Positions 8,552 through 16,430 of a stretch of 64,000 nt of DNA are shown one piece after another. Under the pieces are notes generated by a model. That model worked only from the letters and a program-made list of their open reading frames with translations. It was not told where the DNA came from and ran no database searches. The position numbers and the translations under genes were made by a program. The DNA is taken from contig NZ_BOQN01000095.1 of NCBI RefSeq assembly GCF_018332695.1, forward strand, positions 1 to 64,000, in the 5' to 3' direction. Each line of letters opens with the position of its first letter. Position 1 is the first letter of the stretch. Source of the stretch: Paractinoplanes toevensis. GTDB taxonomy: Bacteria > Actinomycetota > Actinomycetes > Mycobacteriales > Micromonosporaceae.

Positions 8552-8569
8552 GATAAAGGAGGGTTAAGA
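8552..8569. promoter_or_regulatory. Direct repeat GATAAAG-N4-GTTAAGA, likely response-regulator site
   Basis: Two 7-base half-sites with 11-base periodicity (one helical turn), as OmpR-family regulators use, lie in the gap between divergent genes. A closely similar element, GTTAAAG-N4-GCTAAGG, lies at 11116-11133. The shared consensus is GNTAARG-N4-GNTAAGR. It may be the autoregulatory site of the regulator beginning at 8609. Confidence 0.5.
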
Positions 8570-8608
8570 AGCCGTCGGTGGGCAGGTCACAGCGACTAGC
8601 GTGCAGCC

Positions 8609-9292
8609 GTGGCGAGACTGTTGCTGATCGAGGACGACCCGGCGATCCGGGCCACCCTGCTGCGCGCCCTGCGCGAGCGGGGCCATGCCGTGGCCGCGTC
8701 GCCGGCCGCGATGGAGGGCCTGCAGACCGCGCTGGCCGAGAAGCCCGATCTGATCGTCCTGGATCTGGGCCTGCCCGACCTCGACGGCCGCGAGCTGCTG
8801 CGCATGCTGCGGGCGGTCTCCCGGGTGCCGGTGATCATCGCGACCGCCCGGGACGAGGAGACCGAAATGGTACGGCTGCTCGACGCGGGCGCCGACGACT
8901 ACGTGGTCAAGCCGTTCACGGCGGCTCAGCTGGACGCCCGCATCCGAGCCGTGCTGCGCCGCGGCACCTCCGCGGAGGAGTCCCCGACCATCACGGTCGG
9001 CAATCTGCGGATCGATCCCGGAGCACGCACGGTGAACCTCGACGGCAACGCGGTAGAGCTCACCCCGCGCGAGTTCGACCTGCTGCACCACCTCGCGCTG
9101 CGGCCCGGCCAGGTGGTGACCAAACGGGAACTGCTGAGCGAGGTGTGGCAGGTGCCCTACGGCAGCACCGACAAGACCGTCGACGTGCACCTGTCCTGGC
9201 TGCGTCGAAAGCTCGGCGAGACCGCGCAGCAGCCGCGCTACCTGCACACCGTGCGCGGGGTCGGGGTCAAGCTGAGCGAGCCGTCGTCGTGA
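8609..9292 (+). CDS. OmpR-family response regulator
   Basis: The 227-residue protein has a receiver domain at 1-115: acidic pair in LLLIEDDP, phospho-acceptor Asp in LIVLDLGLPD, Thr in VIIATARDE, Lys in YVVKPF. A winged-helix DNA-binding domain follows at about 128-222 (LTPREFDLLHHLALRPGQVVTKRELL, DVHLSWLRRKLGE, TVRGVGVKL). The start is GTG at 8609. Its stop overlaps the kinase GTG (GTGA), so the pair is translationally coupled. The upstream direct repeat suggests autoregulation, and the nearby small exported proteins are candidate targets. Confidence 0.95.
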   Translation: MARLLLIEDDPAIRATLLRALRERGHAVAASPAAMEGLQTALAEKPDLIVLDLGLPDLDGRELLRMLRAVSRVPVIIATARDEETEMVRLLDAGADDYVVKPFTAAQLDARIRAVLRRGTSAEESPTITVGNLRIDPGARTVNLDGNAVELTPREFDLLHHLALRPGQVVTKRELLSEVWQVPYGSTDKTVDVHLSWLRRKLGETAQQPRYLHTVRGVGVKLSEPSS

Positions 9293-10530
9293 GGGCCCGG
9301 CTCACCCTGCTGGTCGGGGCCACCACGGTGCTGGTGCTGCTCGCGTTCCTGGTCCCGGTGGCGCTGCTGGTCCGGCAGGTCGCCGTCGACCGGGCACTGA
9401 GCCGTGCCGACGACGTGGTGCAGACCATCGTTCCGCTGGCCGGTGACCCGGGCGCGCTCCGGTTGGCGGTGCCGGTCCAGCCCGTACCCGTCACGGTTTT
9501 CCTCCCCGACCAGAGCGTGATCGGCGCGCCCGCCGCGACCACCCCCGCGGTGCGGCTGGCCGCGGCCCGCGGCCAGGCCCTCACCGTGATCACCGCCGAG
9601 GGCCAGGAACTGGTGGTTCCGGTGGTCGGCGCGGGCGGCGTCACGGTCGTGCGCACGGTGGTCACCGACGCCGAACTGACCCGGGGCGTCGGCCGGGCCT
9701 GGCTGACGCTGGCCGCGCTCGGCGTCGCCCTGGTGCTGCTCGGCCTGCTGGTGGCGGACCGGCTGGCCCGGACCATCGTCGTGCCGATCACTCAACTGTC
9801 GGCGGTCTCGCACCGGCTGGCCGGCGCCGAACTGACCGCGCGGGCCGAGCCGTCCGGCCCGCCCGAGCTGCGCGAGGTGGCCGGTGCCCTCAACCATCTG
9901 GCCGGGCGCATCCAGGACCTGCTGGCCGCCGAACGCGAGCGGGTCGCCGACCTGTCCCATCGCCTGCGCACCCCGCTGACGGCGTTGCGCCTGGAGGCCG
10001 AGTCGCTGCGCGACCCCGAGGAGGCCGCCCGGGTCGCCGCCGCGGCCGACGGGGTCGCACGGGCGGTGACGGCGGTGATCCAGCAGGCCCGCCGGCGTGA
10101 GGTCGCGCCGGTCGCGGCCAGTTGCGACGCGACCGCGGTGGTCACCGACCGGGCTGCCTTCTGGGCGGTGCTGGCCGAGGACACCGGCCGCGTCCTCACC
10201 CGAGACCTGCCGGCCTCGCCGCTGCCGGTCGCGGTCGCGGCCGACGACCTGGCGGCCGCCCTCGACGCGTTGCTGGGCAACGTTTTCGCGCACACCCCGG
10301 ACGGGACCGGCCTCGCCGTTGCCCTGCACCCCCGGCCCGGCGGTGGTGCGGTGCTCGAGGTCGCCGACGAGGGGCCGGGCTTCGCGGCGGAGGCCGCTCC
10401 GCGCGGCGCCTCCGGCGGCGGATCCACCGGCCTGGGCCTGGATATCGCCCGGCAGGTGGCCGCCGGCTTCGAGGTCGGCACATCCGCCTCCGGCGGCGCA
10501 TCGGTCCGGCTGGAGATCGCCGGTCCCTGA
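9289..10530 (+). CDS. Sensor histidine kinase
   Basis: The 413-residue membrane kinase pairs with the regulator it overlaps by 4 bases. TM1 lies at about 5-27 and TM2 at about 143-165, flanking an extracytoplasmic sensor of about 115 residues rich in Val/Ala/Pro with no recognised fold. HAMP follows TM2. The dimerisation box LSHRLRTPLTAL contains the phospho-acceptor at H224. The catalytic domain has the N box DALLGNVFAHTPDG, G1 DEGPGF and G2 GSTGLGLDIA. The H box has R instead of the usual E after the histidine (HR, not HE), seen in a subset of actinobacterial kinases. The stimulus is unknown. Confidence 0.93.
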   Translation: MRARLTLLVGATTVLVLLAFLVPVALLVRQVAVDRALSRADDVVQTIVPLAGDPGALRLAVPVQPVPVTVFLPDQSVIGAPAATTPAVRLAAARGQALTVITAEGQELVVPVVGAGGVTVVRTVVTDAELTRGVGRAWLTLAALGVALVLLGLLVADRLARTIVVPITQLSAVSHRLAGAELTARAEPSGPPELREVAGALNHLAGRIQDLLAAERERVADLSHRLRTPLTALRLEAESLRDPEEAARVAAAADGVARAVTAVIQQARRREVAPVAASCDATAVVTDRAAFWAVLAEDTGRVLTRDLPASPLPVAVAADDLAAALDALLGNVFAHTPDGTGLAVALHPRPGGGAVLEVADEGPGFAAEAAPRGASGGGSTGLGLDIARQVAAGFEVGTSASGGASVRLEIAGP

Positions 10531-10554
10531 CCTCTTGGGTACGCCGTGAGCAGT

Positions 10555-10592
10555 CACGGCAGGCACCGGGCCGCGGCCCGACGCCTGCCGTG
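10555..10592. terminator. Bidirectional terminator hairpin
   Basis: A 10-bp perfect stem CACGGCAGGC (10555-10564) pairs with 10583-10592. The loop contains a further GGGCCGCGGCCC self-complementary core. It lies between the kinase stop and the convergent small exported gene. Confidence 0.75.
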
Positions 10593-10599
10593 TTAGTTC

Positions 10600-11043
10600 T
10601 CAGTCGTCCGAGCCGTGCCCGTCACTGCCGTGGTCGTCACCCTTCTCGGACCCACGACCACCGTGGCGGTCGCCCTTCTCCGAGCCACGGTTCCGGCCGT
10701 GGTCGTCGCCCTTCTCCGCAGCGCGACCACCGTGGTCGTCGCCCTTCTCCGCGGCGCGACTGCCGTGGTCGTCGTCCTTTTCCGTGGCGCGGCCGCCGTG
10801 GTCGTCATCCTTTTCGGCCCGCCGGCCGCCGTGGTCGTCGGTGCCGGTGTGCCGGGTGGAAGCGCTCGACGACGGCTGCACCGCCGCCACACTCACCGAG
10901 GGCGAGCCGCCGGCGCTGGGCGAGGCGGAGACCGCCACCCGGGGTGCGGCGTCGTCGGCTCCGGCCGCGAGCGCGGTGCCGGCGACCCCCAGTGCCGCCA
11001 GCGCGCCGCCGGCCACCACTGCCGCCATCCGCTTCTTGTTCAT
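10600..11043 (-). CDS. Exported His/Asp-rich 11-residue-repeat protein
   Basis: The 147-residue product starts MNKKRMAAVVAGGALAALG, a signal peptide ending near ALAAG. A Ser/Pro/Val linker leads to a C-terminal half made of imperfect 11-residue repeats of the type RAAEKGDDHGG, six or seven copies. Clustered His and Asp suggest metal or phosphate interaction, but this is inference. I chose the ATG at 11043 because GGGAGGT lies upstream of it; the longer frame to 11076 adds a non-coding-looking MVVPNDWEVDV. A direct repeat resembling the site in front of the two-component operon lies 73 bases upstream. The gene is probably regulated by that system. Confidence 0.75.
   Translation of the reverse strand: MNKKRMAAVVAGGALAALGVAGTALAAGADDAAPRVAVSASPSAGGSPSVSVAAVQPSSSASTRHTGTDDHGGRRAEKDDDHGGRATEKDDDHGSRAAEKGDDHGGRAAEKGDDHGRNRGSEKGDRHGGRGSEKGDDHGSDGHGSDD
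10603..10845 (-). repeat. 33-bp tandem repeats coding for the DDHG motif
   Basis: Each 33-base unit encodes roughly [RA]-x-x-E-K-[GD]-D-D-H-G-[GS]. Copies differ mainly at silent or G/D-changing positions, indicating expansion by slippage or unequal crossover with selection on the DDHG core. Confidence 0.75.
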
Positions 11044-11115
11044 CACGTCGACCTCCCAGTCGTTCGGTACGACCAAAGGATCGCTGGGAAGGGCCTATGC
11101 GCACGCTGTGCGACC

Positions 11116-11133
11116 GTTAAAGCCCGGCTAAGG
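11116..11133. promoter_or_regulatory. Direct repeat GTTAAAG-N4-GCTAAGG upstream of the exported repeat protein
   Basis: It matches the element at 8552-8569 in half-site sequence and 11-base periodicity. Relative to the downstream minus-strand gene it has the same orientation as that element has to the minus-strand gene at 8506. Confidence 0.5.
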
Positions 11134-11148
11134 CCGCCCGGACAAACA

Positions 11149-11182
11149 ACACGGCCGCACCCTGCCAGGGGTGCGGCCGTGT
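11149..11182 (-). terminator. Terminator of the cellulase gene
   Basis: A 14-bp perfect stem ACACGGCCGCACCC (11149-11162) pairs with 11169-11182 across a 6-base loop. It lies 12 bases beyond the cellulase stop on the minus strand. Confidence 0.85.
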
Positions 11183-11194
11183 GTGCTGGGTGGA

Positions 11195-12997
11195 TCAGTT
11201 GGGGTTGCCGACGCCGGTGAGGATGCGGCTGCGGATGTAGCGGCCGGACTCGGTCAGGACGCCGGCGCCGTCGAAGTTCGTGCCGGCGCAGGTGCCCTGC
11301 TTGAACGCGGAGTTGGACTCGCGGCCGTCGGAGAGACTCCACATGCCGTACGAGATCTTGTTGGCCTTCAGCAGGTCCAGCCAAGCGTCGGTGCTGGTGA
11401 AATCGTTGCTGCCGTCGCCGGTGAAGGTCTGCGTGCCGAACTCGCTGACGAACAGCGGCAGTTCCTTCGCCGCCCGCGCGACCACCGCGCGGCGGTCGGC
11501 GCCGTGCGACGCGGCGTAGAAGTGGAACGTGTACATGACGTTCTTGAAGTCGACCGGGTCGGCCAGGATCTCCTTCTCGTCGCTGCCGTCGGTGAGGCCG
11601 AGCGAGGAGAAGCCGCGGGTGCCGACCAGCACGACGCTGTCCGGCGAGTTCGCCCGGATTACCGGGATCACCTGGTCGGCGTAGTTCTTGATGCCGTCCC
11701 AGCTGACGCCGTTCGGCTCGTTGGCGATCTCGTAGATGACGTTGTTGTTGTCCGCGTGCTTCGCGGTCACGTTCTGGAAGAACGTCTTGGCCAGCCCCAG
11801 GTTCACGTTGGGGTCACCGGGCGTGAGGATGTGGAAGTCGACGACCACGTAGAGGCCGAGTTCCGTCGCCTGGTCGACCAGGCCGTTCACCTTGTTGGTG
11901 AAGCCGGTCGGGTCGGTCTCCAGCCCGCCCTCCTGCACGTACATGGACAGCCGGATGAAGTCGGCCTTCCAGTCGTTGCGCAGCGCCGACAGCGAGCCGG
12001 CGTTCACGCAGTTGGGGAAGAACTGCAGGCCGTGGCTGCTCATACCGCGCAGCTGGATGGCCGTGCCGGCCTCGTTGCACAGCTGCACGCCGCACACGCT
12101 GAGCTGGCCGTTGACCTCCACCGGCGAGCCATTGGGAGCCACTGTGGCCTCCTCCTCGGGCTGCGCGGGCGCCGCGGTGGTCGGTGCGACCGTGGTGGGC
12201 GCGGCGGTCGGCTCCGCGGCGGAGTCGTCGAGGGTGCAGGGCGCCAGGCCTTCGGCGTTGAGGTCGGGCTTCGCGGCGTTGCGGCCGATCGCCGTCTCGA
12301 TCCGGTTGATGGTGGCGAAGCGCTTGTCCTTCAGCGGGCCGAGGATGGCGTTCTGGATGAAGTTTGCCCCACCCTGGCCGACGGTGGACCGGATCCGCGC
12401 GTTGGCCTCGTCGATCTGCGTCTGCAGGAGCTCGACGTTGCGCTGCACGTCGGCCTGCTGCTGAGCCGGGATAGCCACCGCGATCGACACCTCGGGACAG
12501 CTGACCGTCGGCAGGCCGTCGCCGCCGGCCGAGGCCGAGGCGGCCGCGGTGGGCAGGGCGGTGTTCTGCGCCGGGGCGGCACCGCCGCCCTGGTTGAGCG
12601 TGCAGGGCGCCAGGCCTTCGGCGTTGAGGTCGGGCTTCGCGGCGTTGCGGCCGATCGCCGTCTCGATCCGGTTGATGGTGGCGAAGCGCTTGTCCTTCAG
12701 CGGGCCGAGGATGGCGTTCTGGATGAAGTTCGCCCCACCCTGGCCCACCGTCGTCCGCAGCCGGTTGTTGGCCTCGCTGATCTGGGTGTTGAGCAGTTCG
12801 AGGTTGCGCTGGACGTCGGCCTGCTGCTGGGCCGGCACGGCCACGCCGATCGTGACCTGTGGGCAGTTGACCGTCGGCACCGCCTCGTCGGCGGAGGCGA
12901 CGCCCAGGCCGACACCGGCGACGACGACCGCGACGCCGGCAACCGCCGCGATCTGCCAGCGGCGATCGCGAGTGAATCGGGATCGAGATCTGTACAT
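11195..12997 (-). CDS. Secreted GH5 cellulase with two copies of an unknown N-terminal domain
   Basis: The 600-residue secreted endoglucanase-type enzyme starts with a signal peptide ending near VASA (about 36). Two copies of a roughly 90-residue domain follow (about 43-134 and 163-256). Each begins PTV-x-CP and ends GLAPCTL, with one Cys near each end (C45/C132, C167/C254) that probably pair. After a Pro/Thr/Ala/Glu linker (about 257-290) comes a GH5 TIM barrel: acid/base E427 in YEIANEPNG and nucleophile E519 in LFVSEFGTQ. The repeated domain is not a binding module I recognise. The ATG at 12997 is supported by a GGAAGG-type site upstream. A near-perfect CelR/CebR box lies about 53 bases upstream, so induction by cello-oligosaccharides is likely. 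Confidence 0.93.
   Translation of the reverse strand: MYRSRSRFTRDRRWQIAAVAGVAVVVAGVGLGVASADEAVPTVNCPQVTIGVAVPAQQQADVQRNLELLNTQISEANNRLRTTVGQGGANFIQNAILGPLKDKRFATINRIETAIGRNAAKPDLNAEGLAPCTLNQGGGAAPAQNTALPTAAASASAGGDGLPTVSCPEVSIAVAIPAQQQADVQRNVELLQTQIDEANARIRSTVGQGGANFIQNAILGPLKDKRFATINRIETAIGRNAAKPDLNAEGLAPCTLDDSAAEPTAAPTTVAPTTAAPAQPEEEATVAPNGSPVEVNGQLSVCGVQLCNEAGTAIQLRGMSSHGLQFFPNCVNAGSLSALRNDWKADFIRLSMYVQEGGLETDPTGFTNKVNGLVDQATELGLYVVVDFHILTPGDPNVNLGLAKTFFQNVTAKHADNNNVIYEIANEPNGVSWDGIKNYADQVIPVIRANSPDSVVLVGTRGFSSLGLTDGSDEKEILADPVDFKNVMYTFHFYAASHGADRRAVVARAAKELPLFVSEFGTQTFTGDGSNDFTSTDAWLDLLKANKISYGMWSLSDGRESNSAFKQGTCAGTNFDGAGVLTESGRYIRSRILTGVGNPN
12234..12364 (-). repeat. 131-bp direct repeat, copy A (in cellulase gene)
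   Basis: It is identical base for base to 12600-12730, offset 366 bases, including silent positions. It codes the conserved C-terminal half of the duplicated domain (about QNAILGPLKDKRF through LAPCT). The flanking halves of the two domains have diverged, so either recent gene conversion or strong selection has homogenised this part. Confidence 0.9.
12600..12730 (-). repeat. 131-bp direct repeat, copy B (in cellulase gene)
   Basis: Second copy of the repeat at 12234-12364. Recombination between the copies would delete 366 bases, that is 122 codons in frame, and leave one domain. Confidence 0.9.
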
Positions 12998-13049
12998 TGG
13001 GATCCGCGCCTTCCACCTAGGGCACAACCTTCGCTACAGGTGGAGTTAC

Positions 13050-13061
13050 GGGAGCGCTCCC
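13050..13061. promoter_or_regulatory. CelR/CebR-type operator of the cellulase gene
   Basis: GGGAGCGCTCCC is the core of the TGGGAGCGCTCCCA box bound by the LacI-family regulator CelR in Thermobifida and CebR in Streptomyces; 13 of the 14 positions match. It lies upstream of the minus-strand cellulase start at 12997. Repression relieved by cellobiose or cello-oligosaccharides is expected from the family. Confidence 0.85.
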
Positions 13062-13172
13062 ATGAACGGATCAAGCCTTAAGGCTTATTTCATCTACGCA
13101 GGCCAGCAGGTCCGCCGCGTGGGTCCGGTCCACAGTGGCGGGAGAGCGGGACTTCTCACAGTTCCCGCGATG

Positions 13173-13186
13173 TGGGAGCGCGCCCT
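13173..13186. promoter_or_regulatory. Degenerate second CelR-like box
   Basis: TGGGAGCGCGCCCT matches the 14-base CelR box at 12 positions and lies 123 bases further from the cellulase gene, towards the divergent kinase gene. It could be an auxiliary operator or serve the kinase promoter. Confidence 0.35.
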
Positions 13187-13309
13187 GATCCGACGCTGAC
13201 GATCACCCGCATTAACCAGGGCGGATGCGGCCTACGGCCGGCATCGACAAACTGTTGACGCCGATTTTCACTCGGCGGGATCTTGGCGTACGGCCGGTAC
13301 GGTTCCGTC

Positions 13310-14896
13310 GTGTCCGAGCTGATCGCCGAACGTTACCGCCTGGTAGAGGCGCTGGGCGAGGGCGGCATGGGCCGGGTCTGGCAGGCGCGCGACGAACTGC
13401 TCGACCGGGACGTCGCGCTCAAGGAACTGGTGCTGCCCCGCGGCCTGCCCCAAGCCGAGATCCGCGACCTCCGGGAACGGGCGATCCGCGAGGCGCGGGC
13501 GATCGCCCGCATCGATCACCCCAATGTCGTACGCATCCATGACGTGATCCACGACGGCGGTTCGCCCTGGATCGTGATGGAGCTCGTGGTCGGCCGTTCG
13601 CTGTTCGAGGCGGTCCGGGACGACGGCGCGATGGCCCCCGAGCGGGTCGCCGTGATCGGGCTGGACATGCTGTCCGCGCTGCGGGCCGCGCACCGGGCCG
13701 GCGTGCTGCACCGGGACGTGAAGCCGGCCAACGTGCTGATCGGCGACGACGGCCGGGTGGTGCTCACCGACTTCGGACTGGCCGCGACCACCGGCGACTC
13801 CGGCATGACCAGCACCGGCATCGTGCTCGGCTAGCCGTCCTACCTGGCGCCGGAACGTGCCCTGGACGACGAGATCACCGCGGCCGCCGATCTCTGGTCG
13901 CTCGGCGCCACCCTGTACGCCGCGGTCGAGGGCCGGCCGCCCTACGACAAGTCGTCGCCGGTGGCGACGCTCGCCGCCCTGGCCACCCAGCCGCCCCGGC
14001 CGCCGGAGCAGGCGGGCGTGTTGCAGCCGGTGCTCGAAGGGCTGCTGCGCAAGGAGCCGGCCGAGCGGATCGGCGCCGACGAGGCCGAGGAACTGCTCCG
14101 AGCGGCCGCCGACGGTGTGGCCGCACCGGTCAGCCCCGTTCCGCCGGCCCGGCCGACCGTGGTCAAGCAGGTCGACACCGTCCAGCTGCCCGAGCCGAAG
14201 GGCCGGCGGGGCCGGGTGGTCTGGTGGGCCGGCGTCGCCGCCGTCCTGCTGCTGGTCGCCGTGATCGCCGGACGCCCGGTGCTCAGCGACGCCGGCGCCG
14301 ACGAGGTGGCCGCGCCGGTCCCGAGCTCGGGATCATCGTCCGAGCCGACGCCCGCGAGCGGGTCACCGGCCCCCGCCGTACCCGTACCCTCCGGATCGGC
14401 GCCGGTGGTGGCACCCACCGCGACCAAGGCGCCGGGCGTTGCGGTTACCACGGCCCTCGCCGCGGCACCCACCGCGACCACCGCCCAGCCCGCGGCCACC
14501 ACCGCGGGGACGGTGCAACAGCCGGCCGCCGCCGTCGGCAGCCCGGTGCAGAACATGCAGACCGGCACCTGTCTCCAGCTCGACACCGGCAGCGGCGCCA
14601 TCGTGATGTGGACCTGCAACGGCACCGACGCGCAGAAGTTCGACATCCGCGGCGACGGCAGCCTGCGTGTTCTCGACCGCTGCGTGCGGGTTCTCGGGAA
14701 CGGCAACGGCGGCCGGATCGGCTCCGGGGCCTGTGACGGCTCGACCGCCGCGCAGTGGGATCTGAACAGCTCCTTCGACCTGGTCAACCTCGAGGTCGTG
14801 AAGTGCGCGGACGTGCCCGACGGCAGCAGCGCCGACGGCGTGGCCGTGCAGGTCTGGGAATGCAGCGGCACCGGTAACCAGAAGTGGCGCCACTGA
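13310..14896 (+). pseudogene. Receptor-like Ser/Thr kinase with ricin-type lectin ectodomain, interrupted by TAG
   Basis: A single frame of 528 sense codons encodes a Hanks-type kinase: glycine loop GEGGMGRV, K38 in VALKEL, HRDVKPAN (134-141), DFG (154-156) and YLAPER. A TM helix follows at about 303-321, then a Ser/Thr/Pro/Ala stalk. A C-terminal ricin-B-like beta-trefoil of about 115 residues completes it (TGTCLQLD, AAQWDLN, GNQKWRH). Codon 175 (13832-13834) is TAG within the activation segment, between GIVLG and PSYLAPER, where TCG (Ser) is expected. Without readthrough only the N-lobe and part of the C-lobe are made. Sequence on both sides keeps normal codon use, so the mutation is recent or a sequencing error. 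I chose the GTG at 13310; a TTG at 13283 is also possible. Confidence 0.8.
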
Positions 14897-14937
14897 GGGG
14901 CCGGCGGCAAACGAGTTGCCGCCGGCCGGACGGTCGA

Positions 14938-16353
14938 TCAGACGAGCACCGGCTCGAGCTCGGTCGCGGATGCTGCCGGCTGCTTCACCGAGCGCAGCGA
15001 CCACAGCGCCACCGGGATGCCGAGCGCCACCAGGATCGCGGCCACGACCAGCGAGAACTGGTAACCGGCCAGGTAGCGGTGCAGCTCGGTGCCGGTCGCG
15101 GCGTTGGACCGGTTGGTCAGGATCGCGCCGAGGATGGTGATGCCGAGCAGGCCGAACACCTCGCGCGAGACGTTGAGCATGCCGGAGGCGATCCCGGCCC
15201 GGCCGGCCGGCATGGCGCCGATGATCACGTTGTTCAGCGGGACGAGCGCGCCACCACCGATCCCGTAGAGCATGAACCAGGGGAGCAGGGCGGTGTAGCT
15301 GGTGCCCTCGCCGTAGCTGGCGATGCCGCCGATCGCGATCGCCATCAGCGCCAGCCCGGCCGCGACCGTGCGCCCGGCACCGAACCGGGCCTCGATCCGC
15401 GGGGCGACGGTCGCCATCACCGCCATGATCAGCGCCATCGGGATGAACGCCGAACCCGCCTCGGTGGGTGAGAAGCCGAGCACGTTCTGCAGGTAGATGG
15501 CCATGTAGAAGTAGATGCCGAAGACACCGAACGCCCACAGGCCCATGACCAGCAGACCGCCCGAGAACACCCGGCTGCGCAGGAAGCTCAGATCCATCAT
15601 CGGGTTGGCGGAGCGGTTCTCGATGACCACGAACGCGATCGCCGCCGCCGCGGCGAGGCCGAAGGCGGCCAGGATGGTGCCGGACGTCCAGCCGTTCGAC
15701 TCACCCTCGATGAGGGCGTACGTGAGGGCGAACAGTGCGAGTGACGAGCTGGCGACGCCGGGCAGGTCGAAGCCTTTTGCCTCACCCCGCCGGCCGGCCG
15801 GGAACGATGCCGCGGCCAGCGCCGCGGTAGCCACGCCGATCGGCACGTTGATCAGGAAGATCCAGCCCCAGGAGACGTGCTGGCTGAGGATGCCGCCGGT
15901 GAACGGGCCGATCGCCAGGGCCAGTGCGCCGACGCCACCCCAGACGCCGATCGCGGTGGCGCGTTCCCGCGCGTCCGGGAAGAGCTGGGTGATCAGGGCC
16001 AGCGCGGCCGGGGTCAGCAGTGCGGCGCCGACGCCCTGCACGGCTCGGGCGCCGATCAGGATCTCCTCGTTCTGCGCGAGGCCGGCCCCGATCGAGGCGA
16101 GGGTGAAGACGGCCAGCCCGGCGAAGAACGCGCCGCGGGTGCCGAGCACGTCGGCGATCCGCCCGCCGGCCAGCAGCAGCCCGGCGAAGACCAGGACGTA
16201 CGCACTGGTGATCCATTCCAGGCCGGAGATGGTCAGGTGGAGGTCGCGCTGGATCGACGGGAGAGCCACGTTGACCACGTTGTTGTCGAGGTAGGTCATG
16301 AAGGTGCCGAGCGCCACCGCCACGAGCGCCCACCACCGCCGGTTCTTCTCCAC
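14938..16353 (-). CDS. MFS drug-efflux transporter (DHA2/EmrB-QacA type)
   Basis: The 471-residue inner-membrane protein has about 14 hydrophobic segments. It carries the family motifs TYLDNNVVNVALPSI in TM1, GGRIADVLGTRGAF after TM2 and GPFTGGIL near TM5. It is expected to export cationic or amphipathic toxic compounds using the proton gradient. The GTG at 16353 is preceded by AGGGAGA. It is divergent from a TetR regulator with several GTAC palindromes between them, the classical arrangement of a repressor controlling its efflux pump. Confidence 0.93.
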   Translation of the reverse strand: MEKNRRWWALVAVALGTFMTYLDNNVVNVALPSIQRDLHLTISGLEWITSAYVLVFAGLLLAGGRIADVLGTRGAFFAGLAVFTLASIGAGLAQNEEILIGARAVQGVGAALLTPAALALITQLFPDARERATAIGVWGGVGALALAIGPFTGGILSQHVSWGWIFLINVPIGVATAALAAASFPAGRRGEAKGFDLPGVASSSLALFALTYALIEGESNGWTSGTILAAFGLAAAAAIAFVVIENRSANPMMDLSFLRSRVFSGGLLVMGLWAFGVFGIYFYMAIYLQNVLGFSPTEAGSAFIPMALIMAVMATVAPRIEARFGAGRTVAAGLALMAIAIGGIASYGEGTSYTALLPWFMLYGIGGGALVPLNNVIIGAMPAGRAGIASGMLNVSREVFGLLGITILGAILTNRSNAATGTELHRYLAGYQFSLVVAAILVALGIPVALWSLRSVKQPAASATELEPVLV

Positions 16354-16376
16354 GGGTTCTCCCTATACGTTGTCCT

Positions 16377-16404
16377 TGTACGCCGTACATGTACGAGGTA
16401 CATG
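16377..16404. promoter_or_regulatory. Overlapping TetR-type palindromes
   Basis: Perfect inverted repeats TGTACG-C-CGTACA (16377-16389), CGTACATGTACG (16384-16395) and CATGTAC-GAG-GTACATG (16388-16404) overlap in the divergent promoter of the efflux pump and its TetR. Another GTAC-containing element lies nearer the TetR start. This is a strong candidate operator for two repressor dimers. Confidence 0.75.
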
Positions 16405-16430
16405 ACACCTGTACGTTGTATGGTTGTCAA

